A DNA stretch of 64,000 nt from an uncultured Flavobacteriales bacterium (GCA_937121175.1 CAKZKD010000005.1:327037-391036), one strand, 5' to 3'; positions 9,511 through 18,909 are shown, counted from the first letter of the stretch. Numbers and translations are program-made. The notes: generated by a model not told the origin, from the sequence alone.

Positions 9511-10877
9511 TGGACGTACAAAAAGCGAAAAACATATTCTTTTTAGGAATTGGCGGTATCGGAATGTCGGCCATTGCAAGGTACTTTCACCAAAAAGGGA
9601 TTGCAGTCACCGGCTACGATAAAACCTATTCTCGAATTACGAATGACCTTGAAGAAGAGGGGATTTCAATAATCTACAAGGAAGATATTCCTGCCATTTC
9701 CGAAGACATAGACCTCGTGATTTGGACACCTGCCATTAAGGTAACCAATCCGCTGTACATTTATTTAGAAAGCCAAGGCATTCCAATTTTAAAACGTTCA
9801 GAAGTGTTGGGTCAACTCACCCACCGATACAAAACCATTGCGGTTGCCGGAACACACGGTAAAACTTCCGTCTCCACTTTAATCACTCATATTTTTAATG
9901 AAAGTTCATTGGGATGTTCCGCTTTTTTGGGCGGCATTTCCACCAATTTGGAATCCAACTTTTTGTACAATCCTGATTCCAATTTTTGCGTGGTAGAAGC
10001 TGACGAGTTCGACCGTTCGTTCCTAAAACTCAATCCTTATATTAGCGTAATAACTTCTTGCGATGCCGACCATTTAGACATTTACGAAGATGCCGCAGAT
10101 TTGCGCTCCACTTTTTCTAGCTTCGCTGCCAGAACCAATCCGGACGGCGTTTTATTTGTAAAAAAGGCACTTCCACTCTACTTACCTTCTACACCAAAGA
10201 ACTACAGCTACAGCATAAACGAAAACGCTGATTTTAACTCCACCAACATTCATTACGAAGGAAACAAAGCGCAATTTAATTTCAATTTTGACAACCAACG
10301 GATTGAGGATTTGGTAAGTTATTTCCCTGGCGAACACAACATAGAAAACGCAACCGTTGCCATTGCAGTAGCCGCTTGGGCGGGAATTTCAACAGCAGAA
10401 ATAAGAGCCGCCTTAGAAAGTTTCAAAGGAGTTAAGCGTCGGTTTGAGTTCATCATTAACGAACCCGATATAGTTTATGTTGACGATTACGCGCATCACC
10501 CTCAAGAATTAAGAGCAGCAATTTTGTCGTTGAAATCAATGTATCCTGGCAGGTCAATCACTGGAATTTTTCAGCCACATTTATTTTCTAGAACCCGAGA
10601 TTTTGCCAATGAATTTGGTGAGAGTCTTTCGCTTTTAGACGATTTAATGTTGCTGGATATTTACCCCGCACGAGAAGAACCAATTGAAGGCGTTGATGCT
10701 CAAATGCTACTGAACAAGGTAGTTATTAAAAACAAGACGTTAGTAAAAAAGGACGACCTCATCACGGGTAAAGCGCTTAAAAACAAAAATTTACAGATAC
10801 TAATTACCTTGGGGGCTGGTGACATCGGAATGTTAGTAGAGCCGCTGAAAGTCAGTGTATTAAAGCATAAGGGTTGA
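9510..10877 (+). CDS. murC: UDP-N-acetylmuramate--L-alanine ligase MurC
   Basis: First Mur ligase of the stem-peptide pathway, joining L-alanine to UDP-MurNAc. The N-terminal FLGIGGIGMSAIARYF nucleotide-binding motif, the P-loop AGTHGKTS at 113-120, the EADEFDRSFL motif and the YVDDYAHHP motif in the C-terminal domain identify it. The length of 455 residues is typical. It begins within the murG stop codon (1-nt overlap) and ends with a 4-nt overlap with ftsQ. Confidence 0.96.
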   Translation: MDVQKAKNIFFLGIGGIGMSAIARYFHQKGIAVTGYDKTYSRITNDLEEEGISIIYKEDIPAISEDIDLVIWTPAIKVTNPLYIYLESQGIPILKRSEVLGQLTHRYKTIAVAGTHGKTSVSTLITHIFNESSLGCSAFLGGISTNLESNFLYNPDSNFCVVEADEFDRSFLKLNPYISVITSCDADHLDIYEDAADLRSTFSSFAARTNPDGVLFVKKALPLYLPSTPKNYSYSINENADFNSTNIHYEGNKAQFNFNFDNQRIEDLVSYFPGEHNIENATVAIAVAAWAGISTAEIRAALESFKGVKRRFEFIINEPDIVYVDDYAHHPQELRAAILSLKSMYPGRSITGIFQPHLFSRTRDFANEFGESLSLLDDLMLLDIYPAREEPIEGVDAQMLLNKVVIKNKTLVKKDDLITGKALKNKNLQILITLGAGDIGMLVEPLKVSVLKHKG

Positions 10878-11740
10878 AAAAGATATTAAATATTCTTTCT
10901 TGGTTGGCGCTACTTGGTGGCGCTACAGCTCTTGTTGGTTTTACTAAAAAGCAGCAGGCCAAGCAGCCTTTGACCGATATTAAAATTTTTATTGATAAAC
11001 CAGCTACGTCTCGTTTTGTAACGAATGACGACATAAAAAACTTGTTTAAAAACCAGGGATATAGCACTGAGGAACAGAGCATTGCAGAAATAAACATTAG
11101 CGAATTAGAAAGTCTATTAAGCAACAATTCTTCAATTGAAAAAGCCCAAGTTTACGTTTCAATCTCAGGAAAACTAACTATAGAAGTTAAGGAACGCACT
11201 CCCATCGTACGCTTGTACAACAAACAAAGTGAAAGTTTTTATTTAGACCAATTTGGCAGCTTAATGCCTTTATCAAACAAATACGCGGCACGCGTTTTAC
11301 TTGTGAATGGCAACATAGATATACCTTATTCTACTGTCCACCAATTGGAACACTTGGAAGGAAAACTCAACAAACTATTCCAAAAAGAAAACACTTCTGC
11401 AGTTGAAAACACAGCCCTGATTAACCGACTAAAAATAGACGAAGAAGACATTACCGGGGCGCATCAGTTAAAAGCATTATTCGAAATTGCTAAGTTTATT
11501 TCGACGGATAAATTTTGGAACTCTCAAATTTCACAGTTATTCGTTAACGATAATGCTGAAATTGAAATGATTCCTAGAGTTGGCAACCACACTATTGTTT
11601 TAGGTTCGGCCAATAACATAGAAGAGAAATTTGACAAGCTCATGATTTTTTACAAAAAAGGGCTTAACAATACCGGTTGGAACAATTACTCCACCATCAA
11701 TTTAAAGTACAAAAATCAGGTTGTCTGCACAAAACGATAA
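10874..11740 (+). CDS. ftsQ: Cell division protein FtsQ
   Basis: Bitopic divisome protein. It has a short basic N-terminus, one hydrophobic segment at about 5-23 (LNILSWLALLGGATALVGF), a region matching the POTRA arrangement (SRFVTNDDIKNLFKNQG) and the FtsQ beta-domain, including VQKA-like VYVSISGKLTIEVKERTPIVRLY. FtsQ links FtsL/B to the early divisome. Sequence conservation is low, but the position between murC and ftsA is the standard one. The start is TTG within the TTGA overlap with the murC stop. The extension past residue 260 is lysine-rich. Confidence 0.88.
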   Translation: MKKILNILSWLALLGGATALVGFTKKQQAKQPLTDIKIFIDKPATSRFVTNDDIKNLFKNQGYSTEEQSIAEINISELESLLSNNSSIEKAQVYVSISGKLTIEVKERTPIVRLYNKQSESFYLDQFGSLMPLSNKYAARVLLVNGNIDIPYSTVHQLEHLEGKLNKLFQKENTSAVENTALINRLKIDEEDITGAHQLKALFEIAKFISTDKFWNSQISQLFVNDNAEIEMIPRVGNHTIVLGSANNIEEKFDKLMIFYKKGLNNTGWNNYSTINLKYKNQVVCTKR

Positions 11741-11744
11741 TATT

Positions 11745-13142
11745 ATGTCTATACCTACTGAATTCGTTGTAGGTCTCGATATCGGGACCACAAAAATTGC
11801 CGCTTTAGTTGGCAGAAAAAATGAACACGGAAAGCTCGAAATTTTAGGGATGGGAAAAGCTCCATCTCCTGGAGTTAGTCGTGGTGTTGTTACACACATT
11901 ACCCCTACGGTTGAATCTATACGAGAGGCTATTCGTTTGGCGGAAGAAAAATCTGGCGTAACCATTCGAGAGGTAAATGTGGGGATTGCAGGCCAACACA
12001 TTCGCAGTATTCAGCATAGAGGTGTTAAGATAAGGGACAGTTTCGAAGATGAAATTACACGCCACGATGTTGAAGCATTGAGAAAAGACATGTTCAAACT
12101 GGTAATGCAACCAGGCGAAAAAATCATTAATGTAATTCCACAAGAATATATCGTTGATAATGAGCAAGGCATTACAGACCCAATTGGAATGTCAGGTGGA
12201 AGGCTTGAGGCTAATTTTCATGTGATAATAGCACAGGTAGCAGCCGTAAACAATATTAAAAAGTGTGTTGAAAAAGCTGGTTTGAATGTCCTAGACATAA
12301 CATTGGAACCTATTGCTTCTGCACAATCCGTATTGCACGAAGAAGAAAAAGAAGCCGGTATTGCATTAGTAGATATAGGCGGTGGAACAACCGATTTGGC
12401 CATTTTCCAAGACAACATCATTCGTCATACAGCGGTTATCCCTTTTGGCGGCAATGTAATCTCTGAGGATATAAAAGAAGGCTGTTCAATTATTCGCCGT
12501 CAGGCTGAATTGTTGAAATTGAAATTCGGTTCTGCTTTAGCGAGCGAAAACCAAGAAAACGAAATCGTTTCTATTCCAGGGTTACGTGGTCGTCCTGCAA
12601 AGGAAATTTCTGTAAAAAATCTTGCTCGAATTATCGAAGCTAGAATGACTGAAATTATCGAACAAGTTTATTACGAAATCAAAAATTCAGGCTTTGAGTC
12701 AAGACTTATTGCAGGATTAGTAGTGACTGGAGGTGGTGCTCAAATGAAGCACATAGCTCAGTTGTTTGAATTTACAACTGGAATGGACACCAGAATTGGT
12801 TATCCTACCGAACACCTTGCAGCCGGAACAGAAGAAATTACAAGTCCAAGCTATTCAACAGGTGTAGGTCTTGTGTTAGAAGGATATTACATCAATGAAT
12901 ACCAAGCCAAACTAGCCGACAATGCACAAGACAATTACAGTCCTTCTCCACCAATAGCTCCAGTAGCACCAGTTTCTGAGCCTATCGAATCGGTAACGGA
13001 TGAAATGGATGAAGCTGCATCAGCCGAAGCAGAAACCAACGAGCTAGACGAGGACATGACCAGTTTTGGAACAAAACGAAGCAGTTGGTTCCAAGATTTG
13101 TTTGACAAGACAAGAAAGTATTTAGAAGAAGACGAAGACTAA
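11745..13142 (+). CDS. ftsA: Cell division protein FtsA
   Basis: Actin-fold ATPase that tethers FtsZ filaments to the membrane and recruits later division proteins. The phosphate-1 motif VVGLDIGTTKIAALVG, the phosphate-2 region VDIGGGTTDLAIF and the adenosine motif LVVTGGGAQMKHI are all visible. The C-terminus has an acidic linker (about 410-445) followed by SSWFQDLFDKTRKYLEED, consistent with the membrane-targeting amphipathic helix. I chose ATG 11745 (MSIPTEFVVGLDIG); an in-frame TTG at 11721 would overlap ftsQ and add eight residues unlikely to be part of the fold. ftsZ follows after 24 bases. Confidence 0.96.
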   Translation: MSIPTEFVVGLDIGTTKIAALVGRKNEHGKLEILGMGKAPSPGVSRGVVTHITPTVESIREAIRLAEEKSGVTIREVNVGIAGQHIRSIQHRGVKIRDSFEDEITRHDVEALRKDMFKLVMQPGEKIINVIPQEYIVDNEQGITDPIGMSGGRLEANFHVIIAQVAAVNNIKKCVEKAGLNVLDITLEPIASAQSVLHEEEKEAGIALVDIGGGTTDLAIFQDNIIRHTAVIPFGGNVISEDIKEGCSIIRRQAELLKLKFGSALASENQENEIVSIPGLRGRPAKEISVKNLARIIEARMTEIIEQVYYEIKNSGFESRLIAGLVVTGGGAQMKHIAQLFEFTTGMDTRIGYPTEHLAAGTEEITSPSYSTGVGLVLEGYYINEYQAKLADNAQDNYSPSPPIAPVAPVSEPIESVTDEMDEAASAEAETNELDEDMTSFGTKRSSWFQDLFDKTRKYLEEDED

Positions 13143-13166
13143 TAAAGACACACAAAAACACACGTT

Positions 13167-15032
13167 ATGAAGTTCAATTTGCCCAAAGAACAGCATTCAA
13201 TAATTAAAGTAATCGGTATTGGAGGAGGCGGAAGCAACGCTGTAAACCACATGTACCGTCAAGGAATAAAAGATGTGGACTTTATGGTTTGCAACACAGA
13301 CCAACAAGCTTTGGACATTAGTCCTGTACCGTCAAAAATTCAGTTAGGATCGAGTCTAACTTCAGGGTTAGGTGCTGGTTCACGTTCGGAAGTTGGTGAA
13401 AACGCAGCTATCGAAAGCATTGATGAAATCAAAGATATTCTTGGTGCAAACACCAAAATGGTTTTCATTACTGCAGGAATGGGTGGAGGAACAGGTACAG
13501 GTGCTGCACCAATAATTGCTCAAGCCGCAAAAGAAATGGGCATTCTAACTGTGGGTATAGTTACTATGCCATTCTCATTTGAGGGCAAAAAACGAAGACG
13601 AAGAGCAGATGAGGGCATTGCTAATCTTCGCAATTGTGTAGATACCATTCTGATTATCAATAACGATAAGTTGCGAGAGATGTTTGGGAACCTAACATTA
13701 GATAATGCTTTTGAACAAGCTGATAATGTATTAACAACTGCGGCTAGAGGAATTGCTGAGGCCATTACCACTACAGGAAAGATAAACGTTGATTTTAATG
13801 ACGTAAAAACCGTAATGACTGGAAGTGGAGTTGCTATTATGGGAAGCGCTATTGCCAAGGGTGAAAACAGAGCACACACAGCGGTACAAAATGCTGTTGC
13901 TTCTCCATTACTGAACGACAACGACATTACGGGTGCTTCAAACATCCTACTAAATATTACATACGGTTCTGGTGAAATCTTATTCGATGAAATTACGGAG
14001 ATTACCGATTTTATTGAAGAAGAAGCTGGTGAGGAAGCAGAGGTTATTTGGGGCCACGGAATGGATGACCGATTAGAGGCTGATGAAATAAGCATCACTA
14101 TTATTGCTACTAGTTTTATTGACCGTCCTCATGTATCGCACGAAGTGAAACGTGAACCAAAACCAACCGTAAAAAGCTTAGATGATGATATTCAAACAGA
14201 ATTAAGAGCGCCAATACCAGGCTCTAATTTTACAAAACCAGTACAACCTAGTTTATTTAATGCTCCAAAAAAACCAGAGCCTATAATAGAAGAACCTACC
14301 ACTCCAATAGAGGTTAAACGAGAAGAGAAAACGGACGAAATTCAGCCCCTGGCAGTAGCTAAAACGGTCTATGAAATAGAAGAATCCGTTGAGGACATTA
14401 TTGATTCCGTTGAAGAACCAACGAATGAAGTTGTTGCCGAAGAAACTATTGAAGAAGAATTAGTGGACAACATTAAGTTGGTTTCTGAACTTGAAGACGA
14501 TGTGACGGTCGAGGCGATTTCAGAAATTAAATTAGAACCTCGTGAAGAAGTAGCTTCTGTTGAGCCAGAAGAGAATTCTGAAATCATTAGACATAGCTTG
14601 GAAGATGAGGCATTTACTGCCGAAGAAACCAACACCTTTAACGCTGAAAAAGAAGAGGAAGTTGAAGAAGAATTTGATTTGAACCCAAAACTTAAATCAA
14701 GTAATGATACTACACCTGCCGAAACTATTCAGATAGAAGAAAAGCAGGAGGTTCCAAAACCAGAAGTAAACGCCGAAGAGCGTCAAAAATTGGCACAAGA
14801 GCGTATGGCGCGTTTACGTAACTTAAGTATGCAATTAAAGACACCTTCTGGAATATCTTCTTTAGAAGGACAGCCTGCATTCAAAAGGCGTTCTATAGAA
14901 TTAGACGATGTCGCTGCCTCAGACGAATCTCAAGTATCTAGGCTTACCATTTCTGAATCGGAAGATGAGAATGGTGAGAAGAAAACGGAAATAAAACCTA
15001 ACAACTCATTCTTACATGATAACGTAGATTAA
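13167..15032 (+). CDS. ftsZ: Cell division GTPase FtsZ with long acidic C-terminal extension
   Basis: Tubulin homologue that forms the Z-ring. The GTPase core spans about residues 10-320, with [13 protein letters not shown], the tubulin signature GGGTGTG at 106-112 and the T7-loop region [11 protein letters not shown]. At 621 residues it is far longer than E. coli FtsZ (383). The extra length is a Glu/Pro-rich, probably disordered linker (about 330-560), then a conserved-looking segment [12 protein letters not shown] (about 570-582) that may be the C-terminal binding peptide, and a further acidic tail. Long linkers of this kind are known in Bacteroidota. The stop overlaps the next start by 1 nt. 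Confidence 0.97.
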   Translation: MKFNLPKEQHSIIKVIGIGGGGSNAVNHMYRQGIKDVDFMVCNTDQQALDISPVPSKIQLGSSLTSGLGAGSRSEVGENAAIESIDEIKDILGANTKMVFITAGMGGGTGTGAAPIIAQAAKEMGILTVGIVTMPFSFEGKKRRRRADEGIANLRNCVDTILIINNDKLREMFGNLTLDNAFEQADNVLTTAARGIAEAITTTGKINVDFNDVKTVMTGSGVAIMGSAIAKGENRAHTAVQNAVASPLLNDNDITGASNILLNITYGSGEILFDEITEITDFIEEEAGEEAEVIWGHGMDDRLEADEISITIIATSFIDRPHVSHEVKREPKPTVKSLDDDIQTELRAPIPGSNFTKPVQPSLFNAPKKPEPIIEEPTTPIEVKREEKTDEIQPLAVAKTVYEIEESVEDIIDSVEEPTNEVVAEETIEEELVDNIKLVSELEDDVTVEAISEIKLEPREEVASVEPEENSEIIRHSLEDEAFTAEETNTFNAEKEEEVEEEFDLNPKLKSSNDTTPAETIQIEEKQEVPKPEVNAEERQKLAQERMARLRNLSMQLKTPSGISSLEGQPAFKRRSIELDDVAASDESQVSRLTISESEDENGEKKTEIKPNNSFLHDNVD

Positions 15033-15481
15033 TGGCACTAACAGACGAAATAAACAACGACATCAAAGAGGCTATGAAGGCCAAAGCAAAGGACAAATTA
15101 GAGGCTTTACGTGCTGTAAAATCTGCATTGCTACTCGCAGCATCTGAAAAAGGCGCAGATGGCAATGTAAGTGAAGATGCAGGAATTGTAGTTCTCCAAC
15201 GTTTGGTAAAACAACGTAAAGAAGCGGCAGAAGCCTACAATGGCCAAAACCGAGCTGATTTGGCGGACATAGAAATGCAACAAGCAGCAGTAATCGAAAA
15301 GTATTTACCTGCTCAACTTTCTAAAGAGGAAGTTGCCTCTATTATTGAAGAAATTATTACCCAAACCGGTGCATCTAGCATGAAAGACATGGGTAAGGTG
15401 ATGGGAATGGCATCTGCACAGTTAGCTGGGAAAGCAGACAACAAAATGGTTTCGACACTTGTAAAGGCCAAATTGGGTTAA
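15032..15481 (+). CDS. GatB/YqeY domain-containing protein
   Basis: A 149-residue cytoplasmic protein of the YqeY family, related to the tail domain of the GatB subunit of tRNA-dependent amidotransferase. The family pattern is clear: N-terminal [20 protein letters not shown], the RLVKQRKEAAEAY helix, and the C-terminal DMGKVMGMASAQLAGKAD block. Stand-alone members have no proven reaction; a role linked to amidation or tRNA binding is inferred only from homology. It starts inside the ftsZ stop codon and so is probably co-transcribed as the last gene of the dcw operon. Confidence 0.9.
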   Translation: MALTDEINNDIKEAMKAKAKDKLEALRAVKSALLLAASEKGADGNVSEDAGIVVLQRLVKQRKEAAEAYNGQNRADLADIEMQQAAVIEKYLPAQLSKEEVASIIEEIITQTGASSMKDMGKVMGMASAQLAGKADNKMVSTLVKAKLG

Positions 15482-15495
15482 TAAAGACAGAACAC

Positions 15496-16101
15496 ATGCG
15501 CATTGTTACCAGTACCCTTGCACTACTATTAGTTACGAGCCTAGTCTCTTATGCTCAAGAAAAATGGGAGTTAAAGAAGGATAAGAATTCGGTGAAGGTA
15601 TGGACCAAAGATGCACCTGGTTGGACGCTTAAACAATATAGAGCAGCTTGTCTAATTAACGCTAATGTTGATTCTGTTTACAATTTTATAATCGATTGGG
15701 ACCAACGAACCAGTTGGTATTCGGACAATACGCTTTGTAAAGTGTTGCATAAAAGTGGGGATAACGAATTTATCGTTTATTATGTATATGCCGCTCCTTG
15801 GCCGGTTGATGACAGAGATGTGGTAAGCAAGGTACTATGCAATAAGGAACCCGATGGCAGCTATTTAATACACGTTTCTGCGCTGCCAAACTATATTCCT
15901 AGAAAGAAAGACTATGTGCGCATAGAAAAAGCATTGGGGCTTTGGAAAATCCAACAAATAGATGAAAATACTACTCAAGTACTATTAGAAGGAAAATCTA
16001 ATGCTGGTGGCGAAGTACCCGAATGGCTTGCCAATATGTTTATTGAAGACAACCCTTTTAAGAGTTTGACCAATTTGAAGGAGCACTTTGAAGTGCAGTA
16101 A
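15496..16101 (+). CDS. Secreted START-domain (SRPBCC) lipid-binding-like protein
   Basis: A 201-residue protein with a signal peptide (cleavage after about residue 20, SYAQ), then a START/SRPBCC helix-grip fold domain. Typical START features are KVWTKDAPGWTLKQYRA, the WYSDN segment, YYVYAAPWPVDDRDVV and WLANMFIEDNPFKSLTNLKEH. START domains bind lipids or other hydrophobic ligands; the ligand here is unknown. It lies 14 bases after the YqeY-like gene and ends 2 bases from the convergent collar gene. A frameshifted paralogue sits at 19348-19956 in the same convergent arrangement, which suggests the pair was duplicated together. Confidence 0.8.
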   Translation: MRIVTSTLALLLVTSLVSYAQEKWELKKDKNSVKVWTKDAPGWTLKQYRAACLINANVDSVYNFIIDWDQRTSWYSDNTLCKVLHKSGDNEFIVYYVYAAPWPVDDRDVVSKVLCNKEPDGSYLIHVSALPNYIPRKKDYVRIEKALGLWKIQQIDENTTQVLLEGKSNAGGEVPEWLANMFIEDNPFKSLTNLKEHFEVQ

Positions 16102-16103
16102 AA

Positions 16104-17048
16104 TTACTTTGTGCGCATTATGTATGCCAGTGCAAAATACGGTGGACGGTTTTCGTGAGAATGTCCAGATCCAGAATATGCAGTAACTCCAGATATACCA
16201 TGATCATGAGCACCTCCAAAGTTTGTATAAAACGTGTTATCGTGATTGTTTGTATTATCCCCTGACTCGTGTCCATAATAGTCTTTACCATTTAAACCAT
16301 CGGAAGTCTCAATTGCGTGTGTATGTCCACCACCCCATAAGGTGATATCTGCATCGGTTAATGCGTGCCGATGGGAGGGTATTTGATTTACAGTTAAGGT
16401 TACAAGGTTAGCGCCCCCAATAGCATGCGGGTTGTACGCTCCACCAACAACAGAACTATTATTCCCTCCTGCCCCTACCACAAACCGTTCTCGCAAGTCG
16501 GGTGTACCATTATTTCCGTCACAAAGTGCCCATCCATCAGGAATGCTAGTGTCAGCCCCTGACCACATAATTACCCCGCCAATTGGGGTAATTCCGTATC
16601 CTATAAAACCGGTTGATTTTGTCCATCCGTTGACATCTAATTTCTCTACTGGGCTCGCCACACCTATTCCTACCTTACCGTGTTTTATGCCTGACGCTGT
16701 CATGGTGGTCATGTGAGCTGTATCTGCATTGTTATCAGTTCTATATTCCGTTTTCCAAGGGTTCATTGCATACCACTCTGTGTTTCCAGTTGCACCATTA
16801 CCATAACCTACAAACAGTATATCTAAATTTGTATCGTACACCATCATTCCCTGCGAAAACCCTGCTCCTGAGCTCATAGCTTCACGTTGCACCGTTGTCA
16901 TTCTAGGAATTAATAACCCTTTACTATTCGCTTTAATATCCAACACGGCATTACTATCTGGTGATGTATTGTTTACACCTATTTGCGCGAGTATCGGATG
17001 TATTCCAACTAATAACTGAACTATGAAGCATAATAAGAGTTTTTTCAC
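16104..17048 (-). CDS. Secreted phage-tail-collar-like protein, module 1 (collar A)
   Basis: A 314-residue protein with a signal peptide (about 1-21), a conserved Bacteroidota N-terminal block (GVNNTSPDSNAVLDIKANSKG through YAMNPWKTEYRT), then a tail-collar/microcystin-dependent-protein-like domain: PIGGVIMWSGAD, PDGWALCDG, TPDLRERFVVG, and the C-terminal ENRPPYFALAYIMR. Three HxH pairs (HRH, HTH, HSH) flank an Asn/Asp-rich variable segment, resembling the metal-binding tips of trimeric phage fibres. No phage structural genes are nearby and a signal peptide is present, so I infer a host envelope or secreted protein. It lies 20 bases downstream of a LytTR gene. Confidence 0.8.
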   Translation of the reverse strand: MKKLLLCFIVQLLVGIHPILAQIGVNNTSPDSNAVLDIKANSKGLLIPRMTTVQREAMSSGAGFSQGMMVYDTNLDILFVGYGNGATGNTEWYAMNPWKTEYRTDNNADTAHMTTMTASGIKHGKVGIGVASPVEKLDVNGWTKSTGFIGYGITPIGGVIMWSGADTSIPDGWALCDGNNGTPDLRERFVVGAGGNNSSVVGGAYNPHAIGGANLVTLTVNQIPSHRHALTDADITLWGGGHTHAIETSDGLNGKDYYGHESGDNTNNHDNTFYTNFGGAHDHGISGVTAYSGSGHSHENRPPYFALAYIMRTK

Positions 17049-17068
17049 GATTAACGGAGTTTTAGGGT

Positions 17069-17722
17069 TTATCCAAATTTTAATAACTTCTGATATTTTC
17101 TTGACACCGGGATAATGCGGTCATCTATCAATATTTGACTTTTACACTTTTCTTCTATGTACTCCAGATTTACAATGCAAAACCGATTAATGCGAACAAA
17201 ATTTTCTGGTAGCTTATTTACAATACCCTTCATAGTACTTCTAACCTTATACAGCCCACCGGTTGTGTTAACTTCTAGATAGTTGCGGTTAGTTCTTATC
17301 AGTTTAATTTTAGCCGAGTTAATCTCTTTAACCCCATAATTACCTTCCACTTCTAGTTTATTAAAGGTATTACGAGAAATTAGTTTTAACGGAAGAGTTA
17401 AATTAATGGCATTGAAAGGTCGAACTAGAAAAAGCGCAGGATTTTCTTGGTAAATTAGATTACAGATTTCTAGGTTATACACTTCCGATATTATAATAAA
17501 TGGAGTAGCGTACGCTTTACAGCTTTTAGAAAGTACTCTTGCTGCGGACAAGTTTTCAGGGTCTAATTCATGGACAATCGCATCCATTGTCCATATTTCG
17601 GCTTGCCAATCATCATTTTTCGTTACCGAAAAATGATGCACCTTGTACCCCTGTTTTTGAAGGGTTAAATACAGTTTATTTTGGGTGACTTTACCTTCTA
17701 CGAATAGCCCAATTCTTTGCAT
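17069..17722 (-). CDS. LytTR-domain transcriptional regulator with degenerate receiver, module 1
   Basis: A 217-residue protein. The C-terminal half (about 115-217) is a LytTR DNA-binding domain: IKLIRTNRNYLEVNT, RSTMKGIVNKLPENFVRINRFCIVN and RIIPVSRKYQK. The N-terminal half aligns with the receiver domains of its paralogues in modules 3 and 4 but has lost their key residues: the acidic pair is VEG (8-10), the phospho-acceptor Asp position is Glu52, and the conserved Lys is Arg101. It therefore probably works without phosphorylation. No histidine kinase accompanies it; the upstream gene is an AraC-type regulator. It probably controls the adjacent collar gene. Confidence 0.82.
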   Translation of the reverse strand: MQRIGLFVEGKVTQNKLYLTLQKQGYKVHHFSVTKNDDWQAEIWTMDAIVHELDPENLSAARVLSKSCKAYATPFIIISEVYNLEICNLIYQENPALFLVRPFNAINLTLPLKLISRNTFNKLEVEGNYGVKEINSAKIKLIRTNRNYLEVNTTGGLYKVRSTMKGIVNKLPENFVRINRFCIVNLEYIEEKCKSQILIDDRIIPVSRKYQKLLKFG

Positions 17723-17802
17723 TAGCTTGTTCTATAATCTACCTTTTTAACAAAAAAAAGGTAACGCAGAATAAAACCGATGCCCTAGAGGACATTTATA
17801 AA

Positions 17803-18858
17803 TTAGTCGTTTTTAGATGTAGTAAGTTTAGTTCCGATGTGTTTTTCAAAACAGGCCGAAAGTTTAGCAGGATTTGAAAACTCAAAAAGCGTCGCTAACT
17901 CTTTAACCGTGTAGTTTTGCTTTTGAATTAGTTGCAACACAGCTTGCATTTGGATCCGTCTAAAATAGTTGAATAACGTTTGACCAAAAACTTTTTTAAA
18001 ATCAGATTTCAATCTTGTTGGAGAAACACCGACAATATGAGCGATTTGCGTTACGCCGGGAAAAGACTTATTTATAGCTTGCTCTAAAATATCTTTAGCC
18101 CGAAGAACCGACCCTCTGTTTCTATCAGAGGTTGCAAAAAAATTAATACTGCTTGCTTGTTCGCGAACCTGATTTTGAAAAAGCTGTATTACATGTTCTA
18201 ATTTGGTTTCGTATTTAGACAACTGTACCAACTTATCTGCTTCCAAAAAATTTGTGCTCGCTATAGAAATGTTTAGTAAATCGTTCAACCTAAGACCATT
18301 ATCCGGCCAAACAAAAATTTTTGATTTACTATCAATAAACTGCTCAAGAATTGATGATGATGAATTAGAATTTTTATTTAAATATTCTAAAATCCAATCT
18401 TCGCTAAAAAAAATTCCCAGCGACCTTTCTATACTTTTTTGGAAATGGGAACGTATTGAGCGCGTTTTTGGTTTGTATAAAACCCAAGAATTTTTAGAAT
18501 ACGGAACACCATCGATAAGCACTACATTTCTGCCGTTGTCACCTTCAACGTCTTCAAAGGCTAGAGTGTAATAATTAGATGGAATATCTGGAATATTTAC
18601 ACTTTTAAAATTGACGCTGGCTTTAAATTGATAGCAACCGAGAAACCCCCATAGTCCAGGCTCTTGTTCTTTATAAAACAGCTCCCCTTTCATAATTTCA
18701 TTGTCCATTTCTACTAGCTGCCGCTCACCATCATGAAATATACTTGGTACAGCAATAAAACTATCCAAAATTAAACGAGGGCTATTGGTTACGTACTCCG
18801 CCTCAAAAAAACCATTTACAAAAGAAAAATCATTTGCTTCAACTAAATCAACTGACAT
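17803..18858 (-). CDS. AraC-family transcriptional regulator, module 1 input gene
   Basis: A 351-residue cytoplasmic protein without signal peptide or membrane segment. The C-terminal ~100 residues form a double helix-turn-helix of the AraC/XylS type: ITQIAHIVGVSP-like GVTQIAHIVGVSPTRLKSDF (first HTH), then LFNYFRRIQMQAVLQLI and NYTVKELATLFEFSNPAKLSACF (second HTH). The N-terminal ~240 residues resemble AraC sensor regions but I cannot name a ligand. It is in the place occupied by a membrane regulator or kinase in the other modules, 80 bases upstream of the LytTR gene. An imperfect palindrome sits just before its ATG. Confidence 0.85.
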   Translation of the reverse strand: MSVDLVEANDFSFVNGFFEAEYVTNSPRLILDSFIAVPSIFHDGERQLVEMDNEIMKGELFYKEQEPGLWGFLGCYQFKASVNFKSVNIPDIPSNYYTLAFEDVEGDNGRNVVLIDGVPYSKNSWVLYKPKTRSIRSHFQKSIERSLGIFFSEDWILEYLNKNSNSSSSILEQFIDSKSKIFVWPDNGLRLNDLLNISIASTNFLEADKLVQLSKYETKLEHVIQLFQNQVREQASSINFFATSDRNRGSVLRAKDILEQAINKSFPGVTQIAHIVGVSPTRLKSDFKKVFGQTLFNYFRRIQMQAVLQLIQKQNYTVKELATLFEFSNPAKLSACFEKHIGTKLTTSKND

Positions 18859-18862
18859 AGCC

Positions 18863-18893
18863 GAGCAATTTACAATTTTGTGTAATTGTGCTC
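18863..18893. promoter_or_regulatory. Imperfect palindrome upstream of the AraC-type gene
   Basis: GAGCAATTTACA and TGTAATTGTGCTC form an imperfect inverted repeat around a 6-base centre. It ends 5 bases before the ATG of the AraC-type gene and lies between that gene and the decayed collar gene. No T-run follows the stem on the minus strand, so a terminator is unlikely; an operator for autoregulation is the better guess. Confidence 0.35.
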
Positions 18894-18909
18894 AAAAAAA
18901 TAATTCAAC

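Noticed and set aside
17740..17763. TACCTTTTT / AAAAAGGTA inverted repeat as a terminator between the AraC-type and LytTR genes
   Set aside because: The stem is nearly all A-T with only two G-C pairs and is not followed by a clear T-run beyond the stem itself. It would be very weak; at most it is a minor leader structure.
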